From Pseudoalteromonas sp. 0303 (GTDB lineage: Bacteria; Pseudomonadota; Gammaproteobacteria; Enterobacterales; Alteromonadaceae), in contig NZ_JABVXF010000008.1 of the NCBI RefSeq assembly GCF_013349995.1, positions 86,513 through 150,512 on the forward strand: DNA of 64,000 bases, written 5' to 3'. The notes below the pieces were generated by a model. That model saw only the letters and a list, made by a program, of their open reading frames with translations. It did not search any database and was not told the DNA's origin. This document shows, piece by piece, positions 25,961 to 33,874 of this stretch; position 1 is the stretch's first letter; the number at the start of each line of letters is the position of its first letter. A program made the position numbers and the translations under genes.

Positions 25961-27253
25961 TCAAGCTGGCAGCAAAACATGCACGCTTAATCCACCTTGC
26001 TCGCGGTTATGCAAGCTAATTTGCCCGTGGTGCGCTTCAACTATTTCCCTGCAAAGTGCTAACCCTAGGCCACTGCCTGTTGCTTTAGTGGAGTAAAAGG
26101 GAATAAGTGCGTTTGCCATTACAGCTTCACTCATACCTTTACCTTTATCACTCACCGTGATGTGTGTGCCACTTGCTTCTTGTTGCACTGTTAAGCTGAC
26201 ATCTTCCGGGTTTGACCCTGACTCATAGGCATTTTTTAATAAGTTTATAAGTAATTGTTCGAGCTGAGTGTGATCAGCATCAGTTGTTACACGCTTATCA
26301 AGTGAGACCTCAACTTGCCACTGACTTTTTAATTGCTCAATCAGCGTCGGCCAGTTAATCGTTGATAGTTGAGGGGTGGGTAACTTGGCAAATTTACCAT
26401 AACCTTGCACAAACTCATTAAGGTGTTTTATGCGGTCTTCAATGGTGGTAAATACCCGTTTTAAGCGTGGTTCATCGACTTCTTTTGTTAAAAGTTGCGC
26501 GCTATGAAGCATCGACGACATTGGCCCAAGGGAGTTGTTAAGCTCATGGCTAATAATACGAATAACTTTTTTCCATACCTCTACTTCTTGGCGGCTAAGT
26601 TCACGGGTCAGTTGTTTAAAAACATACAGTTGGTGAAACTGATTATTTAGTAATAATCGGCCTGTTGCCATGTGCCAAGTTTGTGATTCTTGATCTGCTT
26701 TGTCGAGGGTAAATAAACCATCAACGCCTTTGTGAATCGCGCGGGTTAATTGCTCGCAGCTTGAATCTAATAAGTTTTCAAGCTTGGCGCCTTCAAGGGC
26801 TGATTTAGCATCAAGTAAGCTGCGGGCACTGTGGTTGCTATACACAATAAAGCCTTGGTCGTTGGTCAAAAGCACAGCTTGCGGCGAGCTTTGCAGTACT
26901 TTGTCGAGCATCAACTCACGCTGATAAATCCATTGTTTTTCTTGGCGAAGCTGTTTTGCGGTTTGGTTATAAAGCCGGCATAAATCACCTAGCTCATCAC
27001 TGCCATCATAGGCTAATAATGTAGCCAGCTCACCATCTTTAAAATTAAGCAGCCCGGTTTCGAGCGAGTTCATGCCATCAATGAGCGGGGTTGATAATTG
27101 GGCAGCAAAAAATCCGCTGATAAAGGTGCAAGCGAGTAGGGCTAATAGGCTGTAAAGCAAGCTTATGCCCGCAAAATAACAAACCAATATAAGCGGCAAT
27201 GCAGAAGCAGCAATACACAAAGTTATGATTTTATATCGAAACGAAAAACGCAT
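25961..27253 (-). CDS. Sensor histidine kinase, NtrY-like, of the ABC-exporter operon
   Basis: A 430-residue membrane kinase. It has two N-terminal membrane segments with almost no periplasmic loop (residues about 10-55), then a HAMP-like linker and a PAS-like domain (SPQAVLLTNDQGFIVYSNHSA). The dimerisation helix carries the phospho-acceptor His in RIISHELNNSLGPM. The ATPase domain has N (LLINLLKNAYES), G1 (VSDKGKGM) and G2 (GSGLGLALCREIVEAHHG) boxes. With so little periplasmic sequence it probably senses a membrane signal. Its start overlaps the stop of the sigma-54 regulator gene by one base, so the two form a cognate pair. Confidence 0.92.
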   Translation of the reverse strand: MRFSFRYKIITLCIAASALPLILVCYFAGISLLYSLLALLACTFISGFFAAQLSTPLIDGMNSLETGLLNFKDGELATLLAYDGSDELGDLCRLYNQTAKQLRQEKQWIYQRELMLDKVLQSSPQAVLLTNDQGFIVYSNHSARSLLDAKSALEGAKLENLLDSSCEQLTRAIHKGVDGLFTLDKADQESQTWHMATGRLLLNNQFHQLYVFKQLTRELSRQEVEVWKKVIRIISHELNNSLGPMSSMLHSAQLLTKEVDEPRLKRVFTTIEDRIKHLNEFVQGYGKFAKLPTPQLSTINWPTLIEQLKSQWQVEVSLDKRVTTDADHTQLEQLLINLLKNAYESGSNPEDVSLTVQQEASGTHITVSDKGKGMSEAVMANALIPFYSTKATGSGLGLALCREIVEAHHGQISLHNREQGGLSVHVLLPA

Positions 27254-28581
27254 TAGTATTCAATCTTAAATTTATCAAGCCTGCGATAAAGCGCTTGGCG
27301 GCTTAAGCCAAAATGGCGAGCCACTTTAGCAATCACACCTTTGTACTCGCGCATGGCAAGTTCGATCTCTTGTTTGTTAGGCTCTGCTCTTGTTTGTGTT
27401 GGGCTGTTTGTTTCAACTTGTAAGCCAAAATCAGCAAGCTCAATCACCCCTTTGGGTTTTAAAACGCCAGCGCGTTTACAGGCATTTTCAAGCTCGCGAA
27501 CATTACCCGGCCAGCTATGGGCGAGCAGGGCTTTTTCTGTACTTAGTGACAGTGTGCGCTCAGGTAAAAAGTGTGCGACCAAAGCTAAAATATCATCGGG
27601 GCGATGGGCAAGGCTTGGTAAATTTAACTCAATTACATTTAAGCGGTAGTAAAGGTCTTCTCGAAATTGACCTGCTTTAATTGCATGGCTTAAATCTTCA
27701 TTGGTTGCTGAAATCACCCGCACATTCACTTTACGTGTTTGTGTTGAACCTAAACGTTCAAATTCACCGGTTTGTAAAATGCGTAATAATTTCATTTGCC
27801 CAGAAAGTGGCAAGTTACCAATTTCGTCTAAAAATAGGGTGCCACCATCGGCCGCTTCAAAACGACCAATGCGCTGTTTAGTAATACCTGTATAGGCGCC
27901 CGCTTCTGCACCAAATAACTCAGCCTCAATAAGCTCGCTTGGTAAAGCACCCGCATTAACAGTGATAAAGGGTTTATCTGCTAATAATGAATTGGCCTGT
28001 ATTATTTGCGCAATGCGCTCTTTACCACTGCCGTTGGGGCCTGTGATCAGCACTGAAATATCTGATTTAGCAACTTGAATCGCAAGATTAACAATGTGCT
28101 CCATAGCGGTACTTTTATAAACCAAGCCTACTAAATTTGCTTGTTGTACAGATGCGTCACGTTCTTGCTGGTGGCGGGTAAAGGTTTCGTTTTGCTGTTT
28201 TGCTTTACCCAGCTCGATTAGGTTATTTACACAAGTAAGTAGCTTGGCATCGTCCCACGGTTTTGGTAAATAATCAGCCGCCCCAGCTTTGACAAGTTCA
28301 ACGGCAGTAGAAAGCTCCGTCCATGCGGTGATCAAAATAATCGGTAGGTGAGGATTTATGTCTCTTAAGGCATAAAAAAGTTCTTTGCCTTCTTCGCCGG
28401 AAGTGGTGTCGGCGGTAAAGTTCATGTCTTGAATAACAAGCGCAATGCGTTGGTATTGTACGGCCTGAATTGCCTCAAACGGGTTACTTGCTGTAACAAC
28501 ACCAAAACCGTGAATTTCGAGTAATAACGACAATGCATCCAAAATGGCTGGGTTATCGTCGACGATAAGTATTTTTTCCAT
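27253..28581 (-). CDS. Sigma-54-dependent response regulator (NtrC family)
   Basis: A 442-residue enhancer-binding protein. It has a receiver domain with Asp52 in VIQDMNF, an extended loop and the conserved Lys in YLPKPWDD. The AAA+ domain has Walker A GPNGSGKERIAQ, Walker B GGTLFLDEIGNLP and the sigma-54 contact loop. That loop reads GAYTGI rather than the usual GAFTGA. A Fis-type helix-turn-helix closes the protein (VIAKVARHFGLSRQALYRRL). It follows the ABC permease genes and precedes the kinase. Palindromes and a sigma-54-like promoter upstream of the exporter operon are its likely targets. Confidence 0.93.
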   Translation of the reverse strand: MEKILIVDDNPAILDALSLLLEIHGFGVVTASNPFEAIQAVQYQRIALVIQDMNFTADTTSGEEGKELFYALRDINPHLPIILITAWTELSTAVELVKAGAADYLPKPWDDAKLLTCVNNLIELGKAKQQNETFTRHQQERDASVQQANLVGLVYKSTAMEHIVNLAIQVAKSDISVLITGPNGSGKERIAQIIQANSLLADKPFITVNAGALPSELIEAELFGAEAGAYTGITKQRIGRFEAADGGTLFLDEIGNLPLSGQMKLLRILQTGEFERLGSTQTRKVNVRVISATNEDLSHAIKAGQFREDLYYRLNVIELNLPSLAHRPDDILALVAHFLPERTLSLSTEKALLAHSWPGNVRELENACKRAGVLKPKGVIELADFGLQVETNSPTQTRAEPNKQEIELAMREYKGVIAKVARHFGLSRQALYRRLDKFKIEY

Positions 28582-28622
28582 ATTTTTGTTTTAGTTACTT
28601 TCCTAATAAGAGTGCAAGATGA

Positions 28623-28650
28623 ATGCTACACTGTTAATCCAGTGTAGCAT
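28623..28650 (-). terminator. Intergenic hairpin between ABC permease and response regulator
   Basis: A perfect 11-bp stem, ATGCTACACTG with CAGTGTAGCAT, and a six-base loop, 13 bases past the permease stop. There is no T run, so it may be an mRNA-processing or stabilising element rather than a terminator. Confidence 0.6.
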
Positions 28651-28662
28651 AGGTTGGGAGAA

Positions 28663-29868
28663 CTAAATTGTTCGAGTTGCAATGCTCGGTGAGATATTCG
28701 CCGCTCGTTTTGCAGGGGCAAGTACCGCTAATAAACTCATAGCGAACACTGCCAGCGCAGTAGCAAGTACGTAGCTAATATCAAGCTGAGCAATTGAAAA
28801 GTGCTGCATCAGTAATTGCCCTAAATACACGGCAGCAATCACTCCAATCACTAAACCAACTATACATATCATGGCGTTTTCAACTAAGAAGTAGCTAATG
28901 ATGGCAGATTTTCTGGCGCCTAAAGCGCGGCGAGTGCCTATTTGTTTAGTACGCTTACTAATATTGAACAGCGTTAGGCCGAAAATACCCAGGGCCGTCA
29001 CCAACACTAAAATAGTAATAAGTACAATCAGCATGCGCATCATTAATGTATCTTCAGCCATGTATGACTCTTTATCGTCATCTAAGCCACGAATGCGAGA
29101 AATAACACGTTTGTTGTAGTTTTTCAGCATGGCTTCTTCAACACGGTTCATGACCGATTGACGTTGACCAGGCTCTGTTCTAACCACAAAGCGTGCATTT
29201 GTACCAGGCTTAATAAAAGGCAGCAGTGCTACGTTATCTGGGCGGCTGTCTTTAAGCCATGGGCCTTTCATAAGATCAATTACACCAATTATTTTCATTG
29301 GAATATCACCAAAATAGACAGTTTGCCCTAAACCATTGCCGTCAGGGAACAGCTCATCAAGTAGAGTTTTAGTGACAACGGTTACTTTTGAAAGCTCATC
29401 ATAGTTATCGGTAACGATCACTTCGTCTTCGGTGTAGTTACGCCCAGCAATGAGTTTTACACCATAAGTATTGATACCATGCTCATCGATAAACATGTAA
29501 GAGCTACGCGCTGATTTACTCTCTTCAGGTGCTGGCTTTAAACTAAAATCTGACGAAGAGCCACTGCCCGAAAGCGGTGTATTACTTGAATAAGCAGCAT
29601 CAACTACACCAGGTATTTGACGAAGCATGGCTTCATCAAGCTCATATTGCTGAGACGGTGACACATCTTTGCCAAACATCATGACATTAAAAACGAAAAT
29701 GTCTTGTTCAGGATAGCCAGTCTCTTGGCTTAAATAGCTAATTCTGTCTTGAATAATAAACGCTGCGTTACTGACAATCGCAGTGGTGATGGCAATTTGG
29801 ATCAGTAATAAAATAGCGCCAACTTTTGAGCGGCATAAGGCGTGAAAGATAGGTTTAATTTCTAACAT
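28663..29868 (-). CDS. ABC transporter permease, MacB/FtsX type (second permease)
   Basis: A 401-residue permease with the MacB layout. The first membrane helix is near residues 13-35, followed by a large periplasmic domain (about 40-275, including RISYLSQETGYPEQDIFVFN). Three more helices form the FtsX domain (LIVLITILVLVTALGIFGLTLF, then two near the C-terminus). ISKRTKQIGTRRALGARKSAI is the family's cytoplasmic coupling motif. It is 11 bases after the other permease, so the two probably form a heterodimer. The exported substrate is unknown; relatives export peptides, macrolides or lipids. Confidence 0.9.
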   Translation of the reverse strand: MLEIKPIFHALCRSKVGAILLLIQIAITTAIVSNAAFIIQDRISYLSQETGYPEQDIFVFNVMMFGKDVSPSQQYELDEAMLRQIPGVVDAAYSSNTPLSGSGSSSDFSLKPAPEESKSARSSYMFIDEHGINTYGVKLIAGRNYTEDEVIVTDNYDELSKVTVVTKTLLDELFPDGNGLGQTVYFGDIPMKIIGVIDLMKGPWLKDSRPDNVALLPFIKPGTNARFVVRTEPGQRQSVMNRVEEAMLKNYNKRVISRIRGLDDDKESYMAEDTLMMRMLIVLITILVLVTALGIFGLTLFNISKRTKQIGTRRALGARKSAIISYFLVENAMICIVGLVIGVIAAVYLGQLLMQHFSIAQLDISYVLATALAVFAMSLLAVLAPAKRAANISPSIATRTI

Positions 29869-29879
29869 GGGTGTCTTCC

Positions 29880-31193
29880 TTATTGGCTCTTAAGATAAAT
29901 AGCAGGGTTGGTTTTACATACCAGCCAAGCAGGGTACAGACCCGCTATCACACAGGTGCTAATTGCAATCACCGGTGCGCTGAGTAGCATGGTCAAATCC
30001 ATAGTGGCTAAGCTTTGGTAGTAGCTATAGCTTTGACGTACGCCTAATAAGCCCACTTGCGCCAAAATAATTCCGAAGATGCCACCTAAGAAACCTAACA
30101 TCGCGACCTCAACAATATGTTGAAAGAATATTTGGCGTTTGCTGGCACCTAATGCACGGCGCACACCGACTTCCGGAGCGCGGCGTAAAAATTTCGCTAG
30201 TAATAAACCTAAAATATTGGCAAGGCATACTGCTAAAAACATAAAGCTTAGGCCAACCAGAATTTCGTTGTCTTCGCTAACGACATTGTTGTACTGCATC
30301 CACTCATTTACATCGCGTAAGGTAGCGGTTAATTTTTCGCGGTTAAAACGACCTAGCTTTTGTTGTTCTTGCATATAGGCCATTAAAAAGTCTTGGTAAG
30401 CTTGCTTTTCTGCAGGAGTTTTTAGTTCAACCCAAAATTGTAACCACACCATTTCTGAATTGAGTTTATCGTTAAAGGTATTGGTTTTTTCGTGCTTCCA
30501 ACCATTGGTATTACCCCAGTTTTCAAGCTCTCGTGCTTTCATTAGGCTAAATGGTAAAAATAGTTGCTCGGTCTTATTAAATGCACCGTTGTTCAGATCA
30601 TAGTATTTGGTGGTGATATCCCAATCATCAATCACGCCAATAACTTCGTAGCTGGCATCATCGAGGTACACCATTTTGCCGACAGGGTTTTCACCTGCGA
30701 ATAGTTTGTCGTTTAATTCTTTATTGATCACCACAACAGGGGCCGCATCGGCTTCTTGTTGCGCGCTCCAAACCCCACCGTAAATAAACGATAGGTTAAA
30801 CATATCGAAAAAATCAGGCGTGGTTAGGCGTGCTTGGCCAATAAATGGTTTAACTTTATCTGAGTCTAAATAAACCGAAAAACCCGTTCTAACCATAGTG
30901 ACACGTTTACCACCTGCTTTGGCTTGATTAAGGTTAACGGCATCTTGATAAGTTAATTGCAGTGGCATGTTATCGACAGTCCACCACGTACGGCCTTCAT
31001 CCATGGTTTGTAACTGTACAGAATAAAGGTCGCTACTTTTTTCAGGAATAGGGTCTGCCGACATCATGTGATACACAGATAAGCTTGTCATGGTTACGCC
31101 AATACCAATGGCAATGGCCAATACCATTAAAAAGCTCACAAGTGGCGTACGCTTAAAGCTGCGCCAGCTTAAATCTAAATAATGAAGGAACAT
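29880..31193 (-). CDS. ABC transporter permease, MacB/FtsX type (first permease)
   Basis: A 437-residue permease of the same architecture. Its N-terminal helix is VSFLMVLAIAIGIGVTM, followed by a long MacB periplasmic core (residues about 45-315) and a C-terminal FtsX domain with three helices. The coupling motif is APEVGVRRALGASKRQIF. It starts two bases after the ATPase gene ends. With the adaptor protein upstream it should form a tripartite exporter that hands its substrate to an outer-membrane channel; no such channel gene is in this cluster. Confidence 0.9.
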   Translation of the reverse strand: MFLHYLDLSWRSFKRTPLVSFLMVLAIAIGIGVTMTSLSVYHMMSADPIPEKSSDLYSVQLQTMDEGRTWWTVDNMPLQLTYQDAVNLNQAKAGGKRVTMVRTGFSVYLDSDKVKPFIGQARLTTPDFFDMFNLSFIYGGVWSAQQEADAAPVVVINKELNDKLFAGENPVGKMVYLDDASYEVIGVIDDWDITTKYYDLNNGAFNKTEQLFLPFSLMKARELENWGNTNGWKHEKTNTFNDKLNSEMVWLQFWVELKTPAEKQAYQDFLMAYMQEQQKLGRFNREKLTATLRDVNEWMQYNNVVSEDNEILVGLSFMFLAVCLANILGLLLAKFLRRAPEVGVRRALGASKRQIFFQHIVEVAMLGFLGGIFGIILAQVGLLGVRQSYSYYQSLATMDLTMLLSAPVIAISTCVIAGLYPAWLVCKTNPAIYLKSQ

Positions 31194-31195
31194 GG

Positions 31196-31903
31196 TTACA
31201 CTCCAGCCGCTTTAAGGTTTTGAGTGCCTTGATACAAGGTGAAGTCAGCGAGTTGGCCATCAACAACTTGGATGTTACGTGGTGCTCTGCGGGCAAGCTC
31301 TGGATCATGGGTAACCATGATGATAGTAGCGCCATCACGGTTGATTTGTTCAAGTAGCTCCATTACTTGACGGGCCATTAAGCTATCTAAATTACCGGTT
31401 GGCTCATCGGCAAGTAAAAAACGCGGTTCACCAGCAAGGGCTCTGGCAATAGCGACACGTTGTTGTTGACCACCAGAAAGTTGTTGCGGTAAGTGTTTAG
31501 CGCGTGAAGCTAAACCAACTTGCTCTAGGCATTGTTCAATTCGGCGCTTACGCTCGGCGGCCTTAATACCACGATAACGCAGTGGTACTTCAATATTTTC
31601 ATAGAGGTTCAAATCTGGAATTAGGTTGAATCCTTGGAAAATAAAACCAATTTTTTGATTACGAAGATCTGCACGCTGGTTGTCGTTTAGCTTACCCACA
31701 TCAATACCGTCTAACATGTATTGGCCTTCGCTAAATGGTTCTAACATACCGGCGATGTTTAAAAATGTGGTTTTACCTGAGCCACTTGGGCCCGTTACGG
31801 CGATAAACTCACCTTCTTCTACTTGGAGATTAAAGTCACGAAGGGCATGTGTTTGTACCATATCTGTTTGATACACTTTGCTGATGTTGTTCATTGTAAG
31901 CAT
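31196..31903 (-). CDS. ABC transporter ATP-binding protein, MacB/LolD type
   Basis: A 235-residue ATPase with Walker A TGPSGSGKTTFLN, Q-loop FIFQGFNLIP, signature LSGGQQQRVAIARAL, Walker B FLLADEPTGNLDS and the switch His in IIMVTHD. The FNLIPDLNLYENIEVPL segment is typical of the MacB/LolD branch. It lies between the adaptor gene and the two permease genes on one strand, in a transcript that probably also covers the regulator genes downstream. Confidence 0.94.
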   Translation of the reverse strand: MLTMNNISKVYQTDMVQTHALRDFNLQVEEGEFIAVTGPSGSGKTTFLNIAGMLEPFSEGQYMLDGIDVGKLNDNQRADLRNQKIGFIFQGFNLIPDLNLYENIEVPLRYRGIKAAERKRRIEQCLEQVGLASRAKHLPQQLSGGQQQRVAIARALAGEPRFLLADEPTGNLDSLMARQVMELLEQINRDGATIIMVTHDPELARRAPRNIQVVDGQLADFTLYQGTQNLKAAGV

Positions 31904-31924
31904 GTTGATTATTCCTTTTATTTG

Positions 31925-33181
31925 TTAGCGTAAAACCAGTGTGGGTGCTTTTTTAAAGCGATCGTAGTTTGAGATAATTAACTTATCGCCAGGCTCTACA
32001 CCTTCAATTATCTCAACAGCATTGATACTGCTTGCACCGGTTTTTATATCGATTAAATAAGCCATGTCACCGTCAACTTTATAAGCATGGGTGCCACCTT
32101 GTTGTAAGAATGCGCCGCGTTTTACTTGTAATACATCGTCGCGATTCTCTAGTAAAATACGTGCGGTTAAGCGTTGGTTTTGGCGAATGCCAGAAATCTC
32201 ATTGTCAAAGCGTACGCGGGTTGTGACCTCGCGATTATTTACTTCAGGTGATATAGCCGATAGGGTACCTGTGACATGACGAGCACCTAAAGTAAGCTCA
32301 ACTTGCATACCAAGACCCAGCTCATTGGCGTAGCTTTCTGGTACTTGCAGTTCTGCTTCAAAGTTACTTAAATCGACCAATGTCATTAGTGGTTGGCTTT
32401 GTGTGACCGCTTCTTTTTGTTGCACTAATAAGTTACCCACAATGCCGCTTACACTTGCGGTAATAGTGAGTTCATTTACTTGTCTGAGTAAGTCATCAAC
32501 AATTAGTTGCTGACGTGCCAGATCACGCTCTGCTGCTTTTAGCTCAAATGCGAGGGTATCTTTAGCTAAGCTGACTTCTTGCTCGGCGTGCTTATATGAA
32601 AGCTTGGCACGAGCTAAGTCATCAACGGCTTTTTCTAAATCTATTTGGCTAATTAAATGTTTTTCGATTGAGATTTTAGCTCGGCGGTTTTCTCTATCTG
32701 CGGCATTGAGTTCAACTTGCGCTAAATCTAGTGCTTTAGTCAGGCTTAGTTTTTGTCTGCGCGCTTCAAGTTGCTTGCGTTGTAATTCACCTTCTAATCG
32801 CGCTAATACTGATTGTTGCTGTTTTAGTTCGTTAGTTAGCTCAGGGCTGGTTACGGTTGCGATCACTTCATTTACTTCAACGCTGTCACCGGCTTTTACT
32901 TTTAAATCGACAAAGCCGCGTTCAGGGCTGTAAACCTTTGGCGCATTAGCTGCAACGATTTTACCGCTTGCTGCCACATCTCTGGTGAGTGTCTTTTTGC
33001 TTACCTCACTAATTTGTAGGCTTGCTACATCAACCGAAATGCTGCCATCGTTACTGGCGAATAATGCTTGAAAGCCGAGCGCACCAACAAGTATTACACC
33101 TGCAGCTATTATTAGTGGCTTTTTAATGGTGTTTTTCTTGGCCACGGTAATATCTTGGGCACTGGTATCCTTAATCATCAT
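31925..33181 (-). CDS. Periplasmic adaptor (HlyD/MacA-type membrane fusion protein)
   Basis: A 418-residue adaptor: a single membrane anchor (KPLIIAAGVILVGALGFQALF, residues about 23-43), a biotinyl-lipoyl half-motif (GFVDLKVKAGDSVEVNEVIATV), and a long alpha-helical hairpin rich in Glu, Lys and Leu (residues about 112-215). The second lipoyl half and beta-barrel domains follow. It would bridge the MacB-like permeases and an outer-membrane channel. The ATG lies inside the end of a 30-residue frame (ATGA overlap), with the AAGGAG ribosome site within that frame, so translation of the two is coupled. Confidence 0.92.
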   Translation of the reverse strand: MMIKDTSAQDITVAKKNTIKKPLIIAAGVILVGALGFQALFASNDGSISVDVASLQISEVSKKTLTRDVAASGKIVAANAPKVYSPERGFVDLKVKAGDSVEVNEVIATVTSPELTNELKQQQSVLARLEGELQRKQLEARRQKLSLTKALDLAQVELNAADRENRRAKISIEKHLISQIDLEKAVDDLARAKLSYKHAEQEVSLAKDTLAFELKAAERDLARQQLIVDDLLRQVNELTITASVSGIVGNLLVQQKEAVTQSQPLMTLVDLSNFEAELQVPESYANELGLGMQVELTLGARHVTGTLSAISPEVNNREVTTRVRFDNEISGIRQNQRLTARILLENRDDVLQVKRGAFLQQGGTHAYKVDGDMAYLIDIKTGASSINAVEIIEGVEPGDKLIISNYDRFKKAPTLVLR

Positions 33182-33270
33182 AACTCCTTACGATTCTCAA
33201 AACACACAATCATGAAGCCAACGGCAAGCATGGTAAGTGGAGAAGCCATAAACAAACTGATAGTGAACAT
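33178..33270 (-). CDS. 30-residue membrane peptide heading the ABC-exporter operon
   Basis: A short frame of 30 residues, a single hydrophobic helix (FTISLFMASPLTMLAVGFMI) with a charged tail (FENRKEL). A GAGGA ribosome site lies 7 bases before its ATG. Its TGA overlaps the start of the adaptor gene by four bases, and it contains that gene's AAGGAG site. It begins about 25 bases downstream of a sigma-54-like promoter, so it is the first frame of the transcript. It may act only as a translation-coupling leader or be a small subunit of the exporter. I do not recognise the family. Confidence 0.65.
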   Translation of the reverse strand: MFTISLFMASPLTMLAVGFMIVCFENRKEL

Positions 33271-33304
33271 TTTGAAATCCTCAATTTCGCTGATGTCTTA
33301 TCTA

Positions 33305-33320
33305 TACCAGTAGCGTGCCA
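33305..33320 (-). promoter_or_regulatory. Candidate sigma-54 promoter of the ABC-exporter operon
   Basis: On the minus strand TGGCACG-CTAC-TGGTA: a perfect -24 element with the -12 element in correct spacing (consensus TTGCA, two mismatches). The start of transcription would lie near 33293, just ahead of the 30-residue frame. It is supported by the sigma-54 activator gene in the same operon. Confidence 0.55.
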
Positions 33321-33374
33321 GTTTTTAATTTATTGATTTTTAATGATTTTATGTTTGATTGGTGAGTTAAAGCC

Positions 33375-33413
33375 TGTCCGCGGACAGAAAAAGTGTCCGC
33401 AGCGGACACTTTT
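33375..33413. promoter_or_regulatory. Two enhancer-like palindromes upstream of the exporter promoter
   Basis: TGTCCGCGGACA (33375-33386) is a perfect 12-bp palindrome. 33389-33413 is a perfect 25-bp one with arms AAAAGTGTCCGC and its complement around a central A. Both share the half-site TGTCCGC. Their centres are about two helical turns apart and lie some 85-110 bases upstream of the inferred sigma-54 start, as expected for an NtrC-type activator. The remaining 33414-33600 holds nothing else I recognise. Confidence 0.65.
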
Positions 33414-33600
33414 AGATTGCTGATTGTTGACGCAAGGGTAAAGAAACTCAGTCATTGCGACTAAGGTAGTCTGCTCAGATGCATAGTTTGTAACTATGCT
33501 AAAGCCAGTAGTAAATAATGATGCAGTTAGGCTAGCCGAGACCCCGTCAAAAACTGCATTGATATTCATGAGATGAATAATTATTCAAAACAAGTTGCAG

Positions 33601-33616
33601 TTTACGTTAACGTAAA
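33601..33616. promoter_or_regulatory. LiuR-like palindrome upstream of gltB
   Basis: TTTACGTTAACGTAAA is a perfect 16-bp palindrome 259 bases before gltB. From memory it resembles the binding motif of LiuR, the MerR-family regulator of branched-chain amino-acid breakdown in Alteromonadales. A further palindrome, TGACAC-CA-GTGTCA, lies at 33658-33671. Confidence 0.4.
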
Positions 33617-33758
33617 GAGTCCTGATTTTAGATTGTTTTTTTACAAGTTGTTAAATTTGACACCAGTGTCATAAAAAAATAACGGGTAAAATACGACTAA
33701 ATGTAAAAAAATAGCATAGAATTTAAAAAGTGCCTTAAGTGAGAAATATTCATGAATA

Positions 33759-33772
33759 TGAATATGTATTCA
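33759..33772. promoter_or_regulatory. ARG-box-like site upstream of gltB
   Basis: TGAATATGTATTCA fits the ArgR core TGAAT-N4-ATTCA exactly. An imperfect second box (GTGAGAAATATTCA, 33739-33752) lies just upstream, giving the paired layout usual for ArgR. TTGACT at 33781 may be the -35 of gltB. Together with the palindromes above, this accounts for the 604-base gap 33271-33874. Confidence 0.5.
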
Positions 33773-33874
33773 AAACTCTATTGACTCATGAGGTATTTGG
33801 CGATAGTTTTGTTCGTCTGCTAGCACTGTCACAAAAGACTGAACCGCTAGTCGTTGTAGCAAGGGGAGGGGTCT

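Noticed and set aside
33389..33413. The 25-bp palindrome as a terminator
   Set aside because: It has only four T, sits in the upstream region of two divergent genes, and shares half-sites with a second palindrome, so an operator is more likely.
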